Of a stretch of 64,000 nucleotides of DNA, positions 1 through 9,418 are shown piece by piece (the first letter of the stretch is position 1; each line of letters starts with the position of its first letter). The notes under the pieces were generated by a model. It made no database searches and had not been told where the DNA came from. It worked only from the letters and a program-made list of their open reading frames with translations. The stretch covers positions 62,001 to 126,000 of the forward strand of contig JANSXP010000009.1 of the NCBI GenBank assembly GCA_024742875.1. Direction: 5' to 3'. This DNA is from Planctomycetaceae bacterium. GTDB lineage: Bacteria > Planctomycetota > Planctomycetia > Planctomycetales > Planctomycetaceae. A program made the position numbers and the translations under genes.

Positions 1-1284
1 GGGCACCTGCGGCTGAAGAACGCTCCGCTGCTGATCCGGGATGTCGTGGACCAGTGTGTGCGCAGATTCGCAAAGGCGGCGGACGCAGCGGGCATCAGGA
101 TTGATGCGATCATTGATGAGTCGGTCCCCGAAAGCGTGCAGGGGGATGCCGAACGCCTGATTCAGGTTTTGACAAACCTGCTTTCCAATTCCCTGAAGTT
201 CACCACCCAGGGAAGCGTTTCTCTGGCTGTCCGACTGGAACACAGATCCAGGGATCGATGTCGACTGTGTTTTGAAGTCATCGACACCGGAGTGGGCATT
301 CATCCCGACCACAAAGATCGCATCTTCCGGATATTTCAGCAGGCGGACAATTCCATGCATCGCCCCGCCGGTGGGCTGGGGCTGGGGCTGTGGATCAGCC
401 GTCGCATCGTCGAATCGATGAAAGGCACAATCGACGTCGAGAGTCAGCCGGACAGAGGCACGCATTTTCGGGTGGAACTGCCGTTTCGCATCATCGCTCC
501 GCCGCATCCGGATCTGTCACCGGACAGCGATCACGCCGCGAGAAGAAGGCTGCGCATTCTGCTGGCAGACGATGACCGCGTGGGCGCGCGCATCACACGT
601 GCGATGCTCGAATACCGTCACCACACCGTCGACTATTTCCCTGACGGCCGGTCTGTCTTGACAGCGATGTCGCAGAATGACGCGCATTATGATCTGATCC
701 TGATGGACCTGATGATGCCTGAAATCGACGGCATACAGACGACTCAGCAGATTCGCCGTGGCGTTGAAAAATTTCGCAGCATTCCCATTTTGGCGGTGAG
801 CGCTCATGCGATGCCGGATGCCGCCGGACTGTGCCGGCGGGCCGGCATCAACGGCTATCTGGCCAAACCATTCTCGCGCAGGCAGCTTGAAGACGCCATG
901 GGAGCCGTCCTGAGCATCGGGACCACCACCGAACAGCCGGCTGTCGACCGACAGGAACTGCTCCAAAGGTGCAACGGAGACATCGCACTGATCAATTCAC
1001 TAACGGACATTTTTGAGCAGGCCGCATCCGGAGACGTCACGACCATCCGTCAGGCCCTTGAAGACAGAGACCATGAACAGATTCGCGCGGTCTCACATCG
1101 GCTGAAGGGAACACTGCAGCACCTGTGCGCCCACCAGGCGGCACTTGTAATCGTGCAGATTTCAGAGCTGAGCCTCAGCGACCGTGCGAAATCCGAACAG
1201 CTGCTTCAGGATCTGGAACTTCAGATCGCACGCATTGGCGAGGAGTTGCGGTCTGTCAGCAGTGTGCCGACAGACTGTCCCTAA
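1..1284 (+). CDS. Hybrid sensor histidine kinase, C-terminal part (partial at window edge)
   Basis: The reading frame is open to the first base of the window, so the N-terminal sensor and most of the dimerisation domain are missing. Counting from the GTG at position 46, the ATPase domain shows an N-box (NLLSNSLKF, about residue 44), G1 (DTGVGI, 80) and G2 (GLGLGLWI, 110). A receiver domain follows at about 168-290, with the phosphoacceptor Asp in LILMDLMMP (D221) and the conserved Lys in LAKPF. A C-terminal Hpt domain has its His in SHRLKGT (H351). This is the usual HK-REC-Hpt phosphorelay order, so phosphate would move His to Asp to His and then to a separate regulator that is not in the window. 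The stop overlaps the end of the convergent nuclease-like gene by 4 bp. The signal sensed is unknown. Confidence 0.9.
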   Translation, partial: GHLRLKNAPLLIRDVVDQCVRRFAKAADAAGIRIDAIIDESVPESVQGDAERLIQVLTNLLSNSLKFTTQGSVSLAVRLEHRSRDRCRLCFEVIDTGVGIHPDHKDRIFRIFQQADNSMHRPAGGLGLGLWISRRIVESMKGTIDVESQPDRGTHFRVELPFRIIAPPHPDLSPDSDHAARRRLRILLADDDRVGARITRAMLEYRHHTVDYFPDGRSVLTAMSQNDAHYDLILMDLMMPEIDGIQTTQQIRRGVEKFRSIPILAVSAHAMPDAAGLCRRAGINGYLAKPFSRRQLEDAMGAVLSIGTTTEQPAVDRQELLQRCNGDIALINSLTDIFEQAASGDVTTIRQALEDRDHEQIRAVSHRLKGTLQHLCAHQAALVIVQISELSLSDRAKSEQLLQDLELQIARIGEELRSVSSVPTDCP

Positions 1285-2228
1285 CGGCTGCCGGACAACG
1301 GGACTGGCAACGGCGCAATAACGGCAGCCAGTGGCCGATGATCGCTCTTCTTTGGTCCGTCCGGGAAGTCGCCAGCACGCACAATGACCGTTGCCGTGGC
1401 GTCCCAGGAACGCGCAGCAGCGCCGAGGAAGACGAAATCCAGAAATGAATCCGGGTAGTCATCTTCTCCATCACGATCGCCGTCGTACCAGTTCGTGTCC
1501 TGCAGTTCTCCCACAATCTCGACGTGTCGGGCACCGCCTCGACCCACAACAGTGACTTCCGTATCCGGAATCACCCAATTCCAGGCAAACCGACCGCCTT
1601 CGCTGGCCGGGTCACGAAGGAAGATGGACATGGCCTGATTGCCCGTCAGGTGCTGAAAGTCAAAGTCAAAGTTGTAATCGCCCGCAGCAATCACTGGCAG
1701 CGTCTGGACCTTAACCCACTCTCGCAGCAGGCGGGCCTGCGTCTGACGCGTGCGATTCGTGCCGCGATTCAGATGGTTGCCCATAAACAGAAACTCCAGA
1801 TCATCGTTTCGCACGTCCTTCAGTTTCACCAGACACGGCCGGCGATTTCCACCAGCCGGAAACGTCTCGCCCGCGTGCGAGGTGAGTTCGGCTGGACGAC
1901 CGTTCCCGGTTCCGGAATCAATCCGACGAAAACGATCCCTGCGGTAGAGCAGGGCAATGCGATCATCATTCCCTGTGGACGACAGGAGCAGTTCATAGTC
2001 TGCTTCACCGACCCGCAGCGCCCGCCGGTAACGCTCGGCATTTATGCTTTTGACCTCCGTCAGACAGATCAGATCATACCTGGCTCGGCCCTGCTGGGTG
2101 TTCAGTTCGGTCAGTTCACGAGAGATGACGGCTGGGTCGTTGCGACCGGATTCCACGTTCCACGACAGCACGGTAAGATCAGTCGCGGCGGCAAGACTGG
2201 CTGCCGCAGCGGCAAGCAGGATATGCAT
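1281..2228 (-). CDS. Secreted endonuclease/exonuclease/phosphatase-family protein
   Basis: The EEP (DNase I-like) fold is recognised from its motifs in order: LSWNVESG near the N-terminus, LICLTEVK with the metal-binding Glu, MGNHLNRG, AAGDYNFDFD and the C-terminal SDHRPL that holds the catalytic His. The start was placed at the ATG at 2228 because it begins a short Ala-rich signal peptide (MHILLAAAAASLAAAT) and has AGGGG six bases upstream; an in-frame ATG 39 bp further upstream gives a poor leader. About 315 residues, normal for the family. The protein is probably exported and cleaves a phosphodiester or phosphomonoester. Whether the substrate is nucleic acid, phospholipid or inositol phosphate cannot be told from the sequence. 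Confidence 0.85.
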   Translation of the reverse strand: MHILLAAAAASLAAATDLTVLSWNVESGRNDPAVISRELTELNTQQGRARYDLICLTEVKSINAERYRRALRVGEADYELLLSSTGNDDRIALLYRRDRFRRIDSGTGNGRPAELTSHAGETFPAGGNRRPCLVKLKDVRNDDLEFLFMGNHLNRGTNRTRQTQARLLREWVKVQTLPVIAAGDYNFDFDFQHLTGNQAMSIFLRDPASEGGRFAWNWVIPDTEVTVVGRGGARHVEIVGELQDTNWYDGDRDGEDDYPDSFLDFVFLGAAARSWDATATVIVRAGDFPDGPKKSDHRPLAAVIAPLPVPLSGSR

Positions 2229-2371
2229 GGTAGGCCCCTGTGAGTTTCTGGTTGCAGGTTCGAGCATCTGGAGTTTAGCGATTTTCCTGTGAAGACCAGC
2301 ACAGTCACTCCCGGATTTGCCGCCTGTTTTCCGTTCGCCGTCAAACTCGCACGCGTGTCACCGGAAAGACG

Positions 2372-2788
2372 ATGGTTCGACTGACTGCCCTGGCGTTAAG
2401 GATCTGCCAGCAGACCGGCCTGCTGGTCGCCCTGATCTGCGCCATTGTGGCCCAATACTGGTCGCTGGAAATGAGTTGTCCATTGGGGCATCTGCACCTG
2501 GAAGCTCCAGGCTGGGTCCTGCAGATGGGTGTGCGCAGACCACTGCGATGGACGGTCGATGCCCGTGACACAGACATTGAACAATGCATCCTGAATCCCT
2601 TCTTCGAACGCCGCCAGTTTCGCGTCCTGAATGTCCCCAGCGGAGTGGCGCACGAGTTGAGACAGTCCACTCTCAGCACATCCAGGATGATTGGCATACG
2701 TCATCACACGCTCCTGTTCCTGTTGACGGCCGCCAATGCGATCTGGCTCATGAAGTGCCTTCGATCACAGCGGAAGCTGAAAGTATAA
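2372..2788 (+). CDS. Small hypothetical membrane protein
   Basis: A 138-residue protein with one hydrophobic helix near the N-terminus (about residues 15-30) and a second near the C-terminus (about 112-128) followed by a basic tail (KCLRSQRKLKV). The 80 residues between would lie outside the membrane. GGAAAG lies a few bases upstream of the ATG. I do not recognise a family. A minus-strand frame over the same DNA is open but lacks comparable membrane-segment logic, so this strand was preferred. Confidence 0.5.
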   Translation: MVRLTALALRICQQTGLLVALICAIVAQYWSLEMSCPLGHLHLEAPGWVLQMGVRRPLRWTVDARDTDIEQCILNPFFERRQFRVLNVPSGVAHELRQSTLSTSRMIGIRHHTLLFLLTAANAIWLMKCLRSQRKLKV

Positions 2789-3031
2789 AGCTGAACACGA
2801 CCAGCTTTCGGCAACGGTCAACACACCTGTAATGATATGGTCTGACTTACAGCGCAAAGGCCTGCAGGAACCTGCCGACAACCTCCGGCCAGACAGCTTG
2901 TCGCGTGAAGGGCCGCATCGACTTAACTGGCCATCCTCGCTTTACACCCGCCTCTCATCAGGCACACTGTGGCCTTTAGCCGTTGTGGCGGACCGTGTCA
3001 TCCCCTGCCAGAATCTTCAGGATCCCCGATC

Positions 3032-3400
3032 ATGTACGACGACAGCATTAAGCTTATTGAAATGCCAGAACATGATTCCATCTCCGTCTGCGTCTATAAC
3101 GAACATGACGGACTGTTTGCACTGGGAGAGCGCATCAACGCCAGGCACGAACAGGCATATATGAATGGATACAACTGGGATGCGCTCATCCGGTTTTACG
3201 TCGGGCGGAAAGATGCGGCTCTGATGGAGAACGTTGAGACCGATCCGGAAGCAGGGATGTTCTCGGCCTATATGAGCCACTCCTCTGAGAATCTGACTGC
3301 CATGAAGCAATTCGAAGCATACGTAAGAGAGATGGTTTCGAACGATGAACGCCTGATCGCATCTGTCGACGCACACGTCGCAGAAATTGAGTGGGACTAA
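3032..3400 (+). CDS. Imm51-like immunity protein (orphan)
   Basis: The 122-residue product resembles the Imm51 family of polymorphic-toxin immunity proteins. It has the family-type core NGYNWDALIRFYV followed by ETDPEAGMFSAYMS, and an acidic C-terminal helix ending VAEIEWD. The start was put at the ATG at 3032 (MYDDSIKL), with AGGA about nine bases upstream; a longer frame opening at 2969 adds 21 residues of unlikely composition. Immunity proteins of this kind normally sit beside a toxin or in an immunity array. No toxin, Rhs/YD repeat or secretion gene is found near it here. It may protect against a neighbour's toxin or be a domesticated member. Confidence 0.65.
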   Translation: MYDDSIKLIEMPEHDSISVCVYNEHDGLFALGERINARHEQAYMNGYNWDALIRFYVGRKDAALMENVETDPEAGMFSAYMSHSSENLTAMKQFEAYVREMVSNDERLIASVDAHVAEIEWD

Positions 3401-4018
3401 ACGCGCTCTGTCGAGCGCCTCAGCCCTCAAAGTGCCGTTCACCATCCCTCTCACATCAGGAAGAGCGAATCGCGGCCAAAGCCCGCCACACGACACGAAA
3501 CGGGGGTCGAAAAATCAGCCAGCCTGCTGTCGATCTTCACCAGCGCCGATCAGACGGCGCTGTCCGGGCCGTGCTTCTGACACACACGCCACGTCGATGC
3601 TGTTGTTTGCCCGCCATTGCGGCGACATAACGGGGGCGAAGTGCGGAGGACCTGTGGCCGTGGCGATCATGCTGCTCACCACACACGCACTCAAAGGCCT
3701 CTGCCAGATCTCGCAGAGCAGGCAGCCTGCGAGAGATCTATCGCGATGCCGCGACTGTCTTCAGTTTTGATTCAGAGACGTTTCGCCCAGGCATCTGCGA
3801 GCAGCGCACAATCAAATAAGGGACGCACACGGTGCGCGCCTGACGAGCCTCAGCCGCCTGAGCCAACGATTCAGGCACATGCGAAAAGGCAAGGCAATTC
3901 AGCCGGGAGCCCTCACTGAGGCAATTGCGGATTGCATGCAGGAGGCGTGCCTGCCTGGCCCCAGTCCTTTCGCGGACCGGGGCATGAATCAGGTCAGCCA
4001 GCTGGCGAACAGGAATTG
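3401..4018. other. Intergenic region with hairpins
   Basis: No convincing gene lies between the Imm51-like gene and the lysine-rich protein gene; they end toward each other. It holds a perfect 8-bp hairpin with 6-nt loop at 3541-3562, an imperfect hairpin at 3706-3739 with arms AGATCTCGCAG and CTGCGAGAGATCT, and a strong hairpin at 3958-3983 (listed separately). Short open frames here lack ribosome sites and protein-like composition. Confidence 0.5.
3958..3983 (-). terminator. Hairpin downstream of the lysine-rich protein gene
   Basis: Arms GCCCCAGTCC and GGACCGGGGC pair at 9 of 10 positions around a 6-nt loop, 35 bp past the stop codon of the minus-strand gene ending at 4019. No T-run follows, so if it terminates transcription it is not a classical intrinsic terminator. 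Confidence 0.4.
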
Positions 4019-4351
4019 TTAATTCACCTGAAACTGACGCAGAGCGGTAATCGCTGCACTCAGCTTATCGAGACCACCAAACCGGGCGGCAAACTCGGCG
4101 GCAGTCTGCAGTTCCTCGACACTGACCTCTACAGCACTGCCAATTTTGCGACGCACGACCTTCTTTTTGGCGGCCTTCTTTTTGACACGCTTTTTGGCGG
4201 GCTTCTTCCCTTTGGAAAGATTGCTCTTAATGACATAGAAGTACTGAGCAGTGATGCCGTGCTTTTTGAGGGCCGCTGCTGCGTCTTTGCCTTTGGCCTC
4301 GGGGTTTGCTGCCAGATACTCTTTAATAATGTCGGTCTTGGACTTCGCCAC
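4019..4351 (-). CDS. Lysine-rich DNA-binding-type protein
   Basis: A 110-residue basic protein in three parts. Residues 1-45 look helical and resemble a small helix-turn-helix (DIIKEYLAANPEAKGKDA, then KKHGITAQYFYVIKS). Residues 46-70 are a Lys/Arg-rich linker of the histone-H1-tail type (KKPAKKRVKKKAAKKK). Residues 71-110 form an acidic helical tail. The start is a GTG with a good AGGAG eight bases upstream. The make-up suggests nucleoid association or transcription control, by composition rather than by a named family. It may be co-regulated with nothing nearby; the next gene upstream on this strand starts 140 bp away. Confidence 0.75.
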   Translation of the reverse strand: MAKSKTDIIKEYLAANPEAKGKDAAAALKKHGITAQYFYVIKSNLSKGKKPAKKRVKKKAAKKKVVRRKIGSAVEVSVEELQTAAEFAARFGGLDKLSAAITALRQFQVN

Positions 4352-4490
4352 TTGATCGCTCCTGTTAAGAAAGTTAAGCGACGTAGAGTATCGATGAAAT
4401 CCTGAATTCCAACCTTACGGAATGACTCAGCATACACCTGGGAGTCGTTAGCGACTCTCTTGCGGGAGCAACATGGGTTCAGTGAACCTA

Positions 4491-4955
4491 TCAGTCCAGG
4501 GGGTCGACCAGCCTGCGGAACACAACCCTGTCGCCCCCCTTCTCATAAAAGTCTCGAATCGTGGCCTCCTGCTCAAATCCTTCCCGCGCATAGAAGGTGC
4601 GGACATAGCTGAACGCCGGGTCACCGGCCGTCTCAATAATCAGCATTCGTCCGCCATTTGTGGCAATCCAGGACTGAACGTAATCGAACATCGATTTCCC
4701 CACACCCTTTCTCTGGTGGCTGGGGGGAACGGCGATCATGAGTAGGTTCCAGGTACCTGAAGTCATCTTTTCGGGCGTCAGGCAGGCGACTCCGACAGGC
4801 TGTTCCTCAACCTCCGCGGTGAGCCAGATCTCAGTTGCTGACTGACTCCGAAGCATCTGTGAAATCAGTTCGCTCTGTTCAGCCTCGAACAGAGCAGAGG
4901 CAATGGCGACCTCTACAAGACGATCAAAATCACGTGGTTCTGCAGCACGAATCAT
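4491..4955 (-). CDS. GNAT-family N-acetyltransferase
   Basis: 154 residues with the GNAT layout: N-terminal MIRAAEPRDFDRLVEVA, a central strand (TWNLLMIAVPPSHQ) leading into the acetyl-CoA loop QRKGVGKSMFDYV (motif A, Q/RxxGxG/A), and a late FYAREGFEQEA segment typical of motif B. It should transfer an acetyl group from acetyl-CoA to an amine. The substrate cannot be read from the sequence and no neighbour suggests one. Confidence 0.85.
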   Translation of the reverse strand: MIRAAEPRDFDRLVEVAIASALFEAEQSELISQMLRSQSATEIWLTAEVEEQPVGVACLTPEKMTSGTWNLLMIAVPPSHQRKGVGKSMFDYVQSWIATNGGRMLIIETAGDPAFSYVRTFYAREGFEQEATIRDFYEKGGDRVVFRRLVDPLD

Positions 4956-5233
4956 AAGGCACCCGATTTCTGGTGGTCAATTTCCCATGCGGCACAGTGG
5001 CAGGAAAAATGTTCGCACCCCCAAAATTGAGGTCGGGAGAAGCGGGGGCCTCTTAGAGTTTGCTTCACGACACAGAGCGGACTTCACAGCACCCATTGAA
5101 ATGCTGTAACAGGAACGCCCGAACACCTGAACGGCCAAACGACTGAGACGGATTCGACTCGTTCCGGCATCCTGACGTCACGTTGCGACCTGACCAGAGC
5201 ATCCAGCGCGGGGCGGCGGGGCCTGACAGACAT

Positions 5234-6367
5234 TCAGGGCGTATCGGATTGCTGCGCCGCGTCCGTCTTCCTGACTTCGACGGAGCACAACGTCACGTCG
5301 GAGTGATGAACCACAAACACGATGGCACCGCCGGGGACAGTCTCTGCCGCGTCAGTTCCTACCATCTGCCATTGCGCTGGTTCCGGCTCACCGTCCTTCC
5401 AGAGCCTGGCACTATAGCGTGCGTTCCCGTCGGCAACGGTCTCCACGCGCATGCGATAGTGGTAGCGTCTTTCCAGTTCGATCTGAAAACGCCGGTCACG
5501 CATCATTTCGGATCGTTTCGCCTTTGTGCCTCTCCTTGCGTAACCGTAGTGCATCCACCAGTAGCCGCCCTTTTTCGCCTGGGCGAGATCGGAGCGAAGG
5601 GCGACCAGGCAGCCGAGGTCCTGCCACGCTCGTCGCGGAACTGTGCCGTCCTCAGGAAAACCGGCCCATCGCATGTTGAAGCTGGCATGTGCGTGCGAAA
5701 GATACGGCGGACCGGAATGCAGTCGATCTTTGAAATCGACGAAGTGGCGATGAAAAATCAGCTCAGCGTGCAACTCCATGTCCTTCCAGCCGCTGTCCCC
5801 GAACGCAAAGGTGCGATCGTAGTACGGCTCGGCAGTCCGCACGCCGTCTTCCGTTAACTCCCATTTCCCGTCGATCACGTCGACAACAGACTGGAGGTTG
5901 TCGACTTCCGCAAAATCCACGTGAAAGGGAAGCGGCCAGGGCCTGCCCGGCACAAAGTTAATCTGCATTTCGGAAACCCGTTTTCGTCCCCAAAGATCGT
6001 GCAGCATGATCTGGAATGTATTCCTGCCAGGCCGCAGGCGACTCCGCTCAATCTCCACATTGAAATCGCCCTGACGAGCCAGCCGATGCAGGTCGGGGCC
6101 GAGGACAAGCTGCCGAGCCTTCTCGTTATTCAGTCGGTACCAGACATTGGCAGCGCAGGAAGCAGGACGGATTGTCCCAAGGACGTTGATGAGCGGATTG
6201 GAATTCCCAGCAGCCCCAAAAGTCTGCTCATTCCCGTACCAGTAACTGACAGTCGGCGGCTCGTCGGGCTTCGGCGGAAGCACCACATCGTCAGCACGAC
6301 ACAGGGGAGCCTGGTTCAGGTTTAACAGTGTCAGACAGAACACCGTGATCGCAGTCGTTCGCCTCAT
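5234..6367 (-). CDS. Secreted hypothetical protein, probable beta-sandwich
   Basis: 377 residues with a clear Sec signal peptide (AITVFCLTLLNLNQAPLCRA, cleavage near residue 25). The first half reads like an Ig/fibronectin-type segment (NVLGTIRPA...LRPGRNTFQIMLHDLWG). The second half resembles laminin-G/3-keto-disaccharide-hydrolase-like folds: FADVDNLQ-type strand, GDSGWKDMELHAEL, then RRYHYRMRVETVADGN and a final value-bearing strand with VHHSDVTLCSVEVR. Such domains are common in planctomycete secreted carbohydrate-active proteins. No catalytic motif is recognised. It sits between the acetyltransferase and the AraC regulator, all on the minus strand but well spaced. Confidence 0.7.
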   Translation of the reverse strand: MRRTTAITVFCLTLLNLNQAPLCRADDVVLPPKPDEPPTVSYWYGNEQTFGAAGNSNPLINVLGTIRPASCAANVWYRLNNEKARQLVLGPDLHRLARQGDFNVEIERSRLRPGRNTFQIMLHDLWGRKRVSEMQINFVPGRPWPLPFHVDFAEVDNLQSVVDVIDGKWELTEDGVRTAEPYYDRTFAFGDSGWKDMELHAELIFHRHFVDFKDRLHSGPPYLSHAHASFNMRWAGFPEDGTVPRRAWQDLGCLVALRSDLAQAKKGGYWWMHYGYARRGTKAKRSEMMRDRRFQIELERRYHYRMRVETVADGNARYSARLWKDGEPEPAQWQMVGTDAAETVPGGAIVFVVHHSDVTLCSVEVRKTDAAQQSDTP

Positions 6368-6411
6368 GTTTTTTCTCTGCGTTGTTCGCAGCGAGACACA
6401 ATCGCGGTGAT

Positions 6412-7302
6412 TCAGTCTTTCGACAACTGGGCCACCATTGATCGGTAGCTGGTCGGGGTCGTGTCTCGAAACTTGCGGAAGGTTCGGTTAAAGGTTGTCA
6501 TCTCATGAAATCCGCACTCCAGCGCTATCTCTGTGACGGACCGACTCGTGCTGCCCAGCAGTTCGCACGCACGACTGATGCGCACATCGGAAACGAACTC
6601 CTGAAATGTCATTCCCGTATGCGACTTGAAAAAGCGACTGAAACCACTGCCACTCATGTGCACAACGTCAGCAACGGTGTCACGGCTGATCTGTTCGTGA
6701 GCGTGTTCCGTAATGAAATCACAGGCACGGCGGAGACGTTCGACATCCAGTTGAGCGGCCACCGGCTGAAATCCGGCACCGCAGATTGTCTGCATCTCTC
6801 GAGACTCTGACATCTGATGCAGCAGTTCCAGCAATCCAATGATTCGCCTCAGACCGGTTGAAGCGGCAAGCTGAACAATCCTCTGAGCGAGTCGCTCTCG
6901 AAGAAGGCCAGTCGCCTGAAGGCCCTGGGATGCTCGCGAAAGCAGTAACCGAACATCGCGCAGTTCCGGCCGGTTGAGCCAGTCGTTCCCGAGGACGGAA
7001 GCGTCGAAGTGAATCACAGTGGCTTCGATGTGACCCAAATCGCATTTGTCATAGCGCCACACGTGAGGCAGGTTTGAGCCCAGCAGCACGATTTCACCGG
7101 GCTCAATTTCGCAAAGGCGATCACCGACCAGACGCTCACCGCGCCCCCGCGCCACGTGACACAACTGGAGTTCCGGATGAAAGTGCCAGGAACATCCCGT
7201 GTAACGTTCGTCGATCCTGATGACTCTGACCGATTCATCGGCTCGTTGCGGTGCGGCAAAAAGGCGGGGAGTTTTCTGCATGGCCATATCGTAGCATGGC
7301 AA
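6412..7302 (-). CDS. AraC-family transcriptional regulator with cupin sensor
   Basis: The N-terminal half is a cupin-type sensor (CSWHFHPELQLCHVARGRG, EIEPGEIVLLGSNLPHVW). The C-terminal ~100 residues are two helix-turn-helix units of the AraC type: ISRDTVADVVHMSGSGFSRF and SVTEIALECGFHEMTTF, ending FRKFRDTTPTSYR. Total 296 residues, standard for the family. Three in-frame ATGs occur in the first eight codons (7302, 7287, 7281) and none has a clear ribosome site. It lies back to back with the heme/sugar-dehydrogenase gene that starts at 7493, so that gene is the natural candidate target. A sugar or sugar derivative would fit the cupin sensor; this is inference. Confidence 0.88.
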   Translation of the reverse strand: MPCYDMAMQKTPRLFAAPQRADESVRVIRIDERYTGCSWHFHPELQLCHVARGRGERLVGDRLCEIEPGEIVLLGSNLPHVWRYDKCDLGHIEATVIHFDASVLGNDWLNRPELRDVRLLLSRASQGLQATGLLRERLAQRIVQLAASTGLRRIIGLLELLHQMSESREMQTICGAGFQPVAAQLDVERLRRACDFITEHAHEQISRDTVADVVHMSGSGFSRFFKSHTGMTFQEFVSDVRISRACELLGSTSRSVTEIALECGFHEMTTFNRTFRKFRDTTPTSYRSMVAQLSKD

Positions 7303-7492
7303 CTCAAACGACCACCGTGTGAATCACGACTTGTCGCTGCGGATTCCTTCACATTCTTCGTCCCGTTCACCCATCGCCCAGGTGCTGCAACCAAACGCCC
7401 GGCCTGCGTCTTACCGGCCGGTATACTGCGATGGAGACAGCCATCGCTGCCTTATTTTTCATCACCATCAAGCGTCAGATCAGGAATCGACA

Positions 7493-9418
7493 ATGACAGG
7501 TACGACAGCAACACTGCTGCTCCTGCTGCCAATCATCAATGCTGCAGCAGAGCAGGATGACGGCCTGCCAGCAGAACGTGTTGTCAGCGGGAGGCCGCTC
7601 TCTGAAGACGCGACCATTCCGGCACTCGATAATACAACAGTCAGGATGCAGAACGCGAAAGCCACCTTCGACATGGGGCAGGCGGGGGCGAACAGAGGAC
7701 ACAGCTGGGCACCTCAAAGGTTCAGGCATTGGGAATCCCCCCGGCGGTCTGTGAGTCGATCTTCGGCAGATCAGAACGGCAGCCACATTTCACCGCGCGA
7801 GTATGTCACTGTTGGCTCTCGGACTGGATCGCACCAGGATGAGAATCTCCCCGACGCCAGGAACCTTGAGGAACTGGAAGCATTCGCCCTGACCCACAAA
7901 GGGGACGCGAAGTCCGGTGCGACCCTGTTTGCGGACAAACGCACGAAGTGCTCAGTCTGTCATCGGATTGGAAAAACGGGCGGCGCGGTCGGGCCTGACC
8001 TGACGAATATCGGCAACAAATATGATCGTCCGCATCTGATCGATGCGCTGCTGTACCCGTCGCGTCAGATCGGATACGGCTACGAAACCACCACCATCCT
8101 GACACGATCCGGCAGGACAATCAGTGGTATCGCCAAAGGGGGCGACGAATCTCATGTCAAATTGCTCGACGCAGAAAACAGAATCACTCGTGTCGCGAAG
8201 GCAGACATCGAGGAGTCCATCGTCTCCCGAACGTCACTTATGCCGACGGGGCTGGCCAGTTCGCTCAGTCGCAGCGAATTCGTGGATCTGATCACTTATC
8301 TGGAATCGCTGGGCCGGGGTGCAGGCAGGCTGGGAAGCGGAGTGTCCGGACCGCTGCAGCTGGCAGACGGTTTTCGACTGACGACCGTGGCCACCGGCCT
8401 CTCCGGTGCCGTCGCGCTGGATGTGGCCACTGACGGTCGTGTATTTATCTGCGAGCAGGATGGCAGGCTGAGAGTCGTGCAGGATGACAAACTGCTGCCT
8501 GCCCCCTTTGTGTCCCTTCCCGTCGAATGCAACTGGGAACGCGGACTGATCGGCGTCACCCTGGCACCGGACTTCCCGACGAACCCGTATGTCTATGTTG
8601 TCTACGTCGCAGACAAGCCATACACCCACCACCGCATCAGTCGCTTCCGCGCGATGCATAATGCTGCCGTGCCTGGCAGCGAGGAAATTCTTTTCCGAGG
8701 CGATGATCAAAGTCGTTTTGGCGGCAGCAGGCCGGCCGGTCATCAGGGCGGAGGCATTCACTTCGGTCCGGACGGCAAGTTGTACATCGGCCTGGGAGAG
8801 CAAACCGCAAAGCCGATCGCTCAACGCATGGATGCATTGCAGGGAAAGATACTGCGACTGAACGCGGACGGTACGATCCCCGCTGACAACCCCCTGCTGC
8901 ACGAGACCACGGGGAAGTATCAGGCGATCTGGGCGGTGGGGTGTCGCAACCCGTTTACGTTTGCCTTCAGTGAATCGGGCGAACTGCTGATTAACGACGT
9001 GGGTGGTCGGTTTGAAGAAATCAATCGCGGCAGCCCCGGGGCCAATTACGGATGGCCGACAGTTGACCATGGCCCCACAGATCACGACGGCATTACGGGC
9101 CCGGTTCACACGTACCCACAAAGCTCGATCAACGGCGGTGACTTCTGTCGTGCTGACAGCAACTGGCCCACGAGACTGCACGGAAAGTATTTTTTCGCAG
9201 ACTTTGTCAAAGGCTGGGTCAAATACATCGACCCGAATTCACCGGGAAAAGCGCACGATTTTCTGGCCGGCATTCGACGACCAGTTGACTTGCGATTCGC
9301 GCCTGACGGAAGCCTTTATGTGCTGCAAAGAAACGCGTGGGTCGTGGACAACAGATTCCAGGGCGGCACGGGAGCCCTGGTCAGGATCTCGCGACAGACA
9401 CGAAAACCGAACGAGTAG
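7493..9418 (+). CDS. Heme-binding domain fused to PQQ-type sugar dehydrogenase
   Basis: A secreted 641-residue fusion. The start is the ATG at 7493 (AGGA seven bases upstream), which opens a signal peptide (MTGTTATLLLLLPIINAAAEQ); the frame is open further upstream but without a start of equal quality. Residues about 130-275 are a Pirellula/Verrucomicrobium-type heme domain with the c-type motif CSVCH (about residue 152), GPDLTNIG, and TSLMPTGL carrying the likely axial Met. Residues about 285-641 are a glucose/sorbosone dehydrogenase propeller (ALDVATDGRVFICEQDG, GGIHFGPDGKLYIGLGE, GCRNPFTFAF, GANYGWPTV, PVDLRFAPDGSLYV). The propeller would oxidise an aldose with PQQ and hand electrons to its own heme. 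Its 3' end overlaps the convergent lipoprotein gene by 38 bp. Confidence 0.88.
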   Translation: MTGTTATLLLLLPIINAAAEQDDGLPAERVVSGRPLSEDATIPALDNTTVRMQNAKATFDMGQAGANRGHSWAPQRFRHWESPRRSVSRSSADQNGSHISPREYVTVGSRTGSHQDENLPDARNLEELEAFALTHKGDAKSGATLFADKRTKCSVCHRIGKTGGAVGPDLTNIGNKYDRPHLIDALLYPSRQIGYGYETTTILTRSGRTISGIAKGGDESHVKLLDAENRITRVAKADIEESIVSRTSLMPTGLASSLSRSEFVDLITYLESLGRGAGRLGSGVSGPLQLADGFRLTTVATGLSGAVALDVATDGRVFICEQDGRLRVVQDDKLLPAPFVSLPVECNWERGLIGVTLAPDFPTNPYVYVVYVADKPYTHHRISRFRAMHNAAVPGSEEILFRGDDQSRFGGSRPAGHQGGGIHFGPDGKLYIGLGEQTAKPIAQRMDALQGKILRLNADGTIPADNPLLHETTGKYQAIWAVGCRNPFTFAFSESGELLINDVGGRFEEINRGSPGANYGWPTVDHGPTDHDGITGPVHTYPQSSINGGDFCRADSNWPTRLHGKYFFADFVKGWVKYIDPNSPGKAHDFLAGIRRPVDLRFAPDGSLYVLQRNAWVVDNRFQGGTGALVRISRQTRKPNE

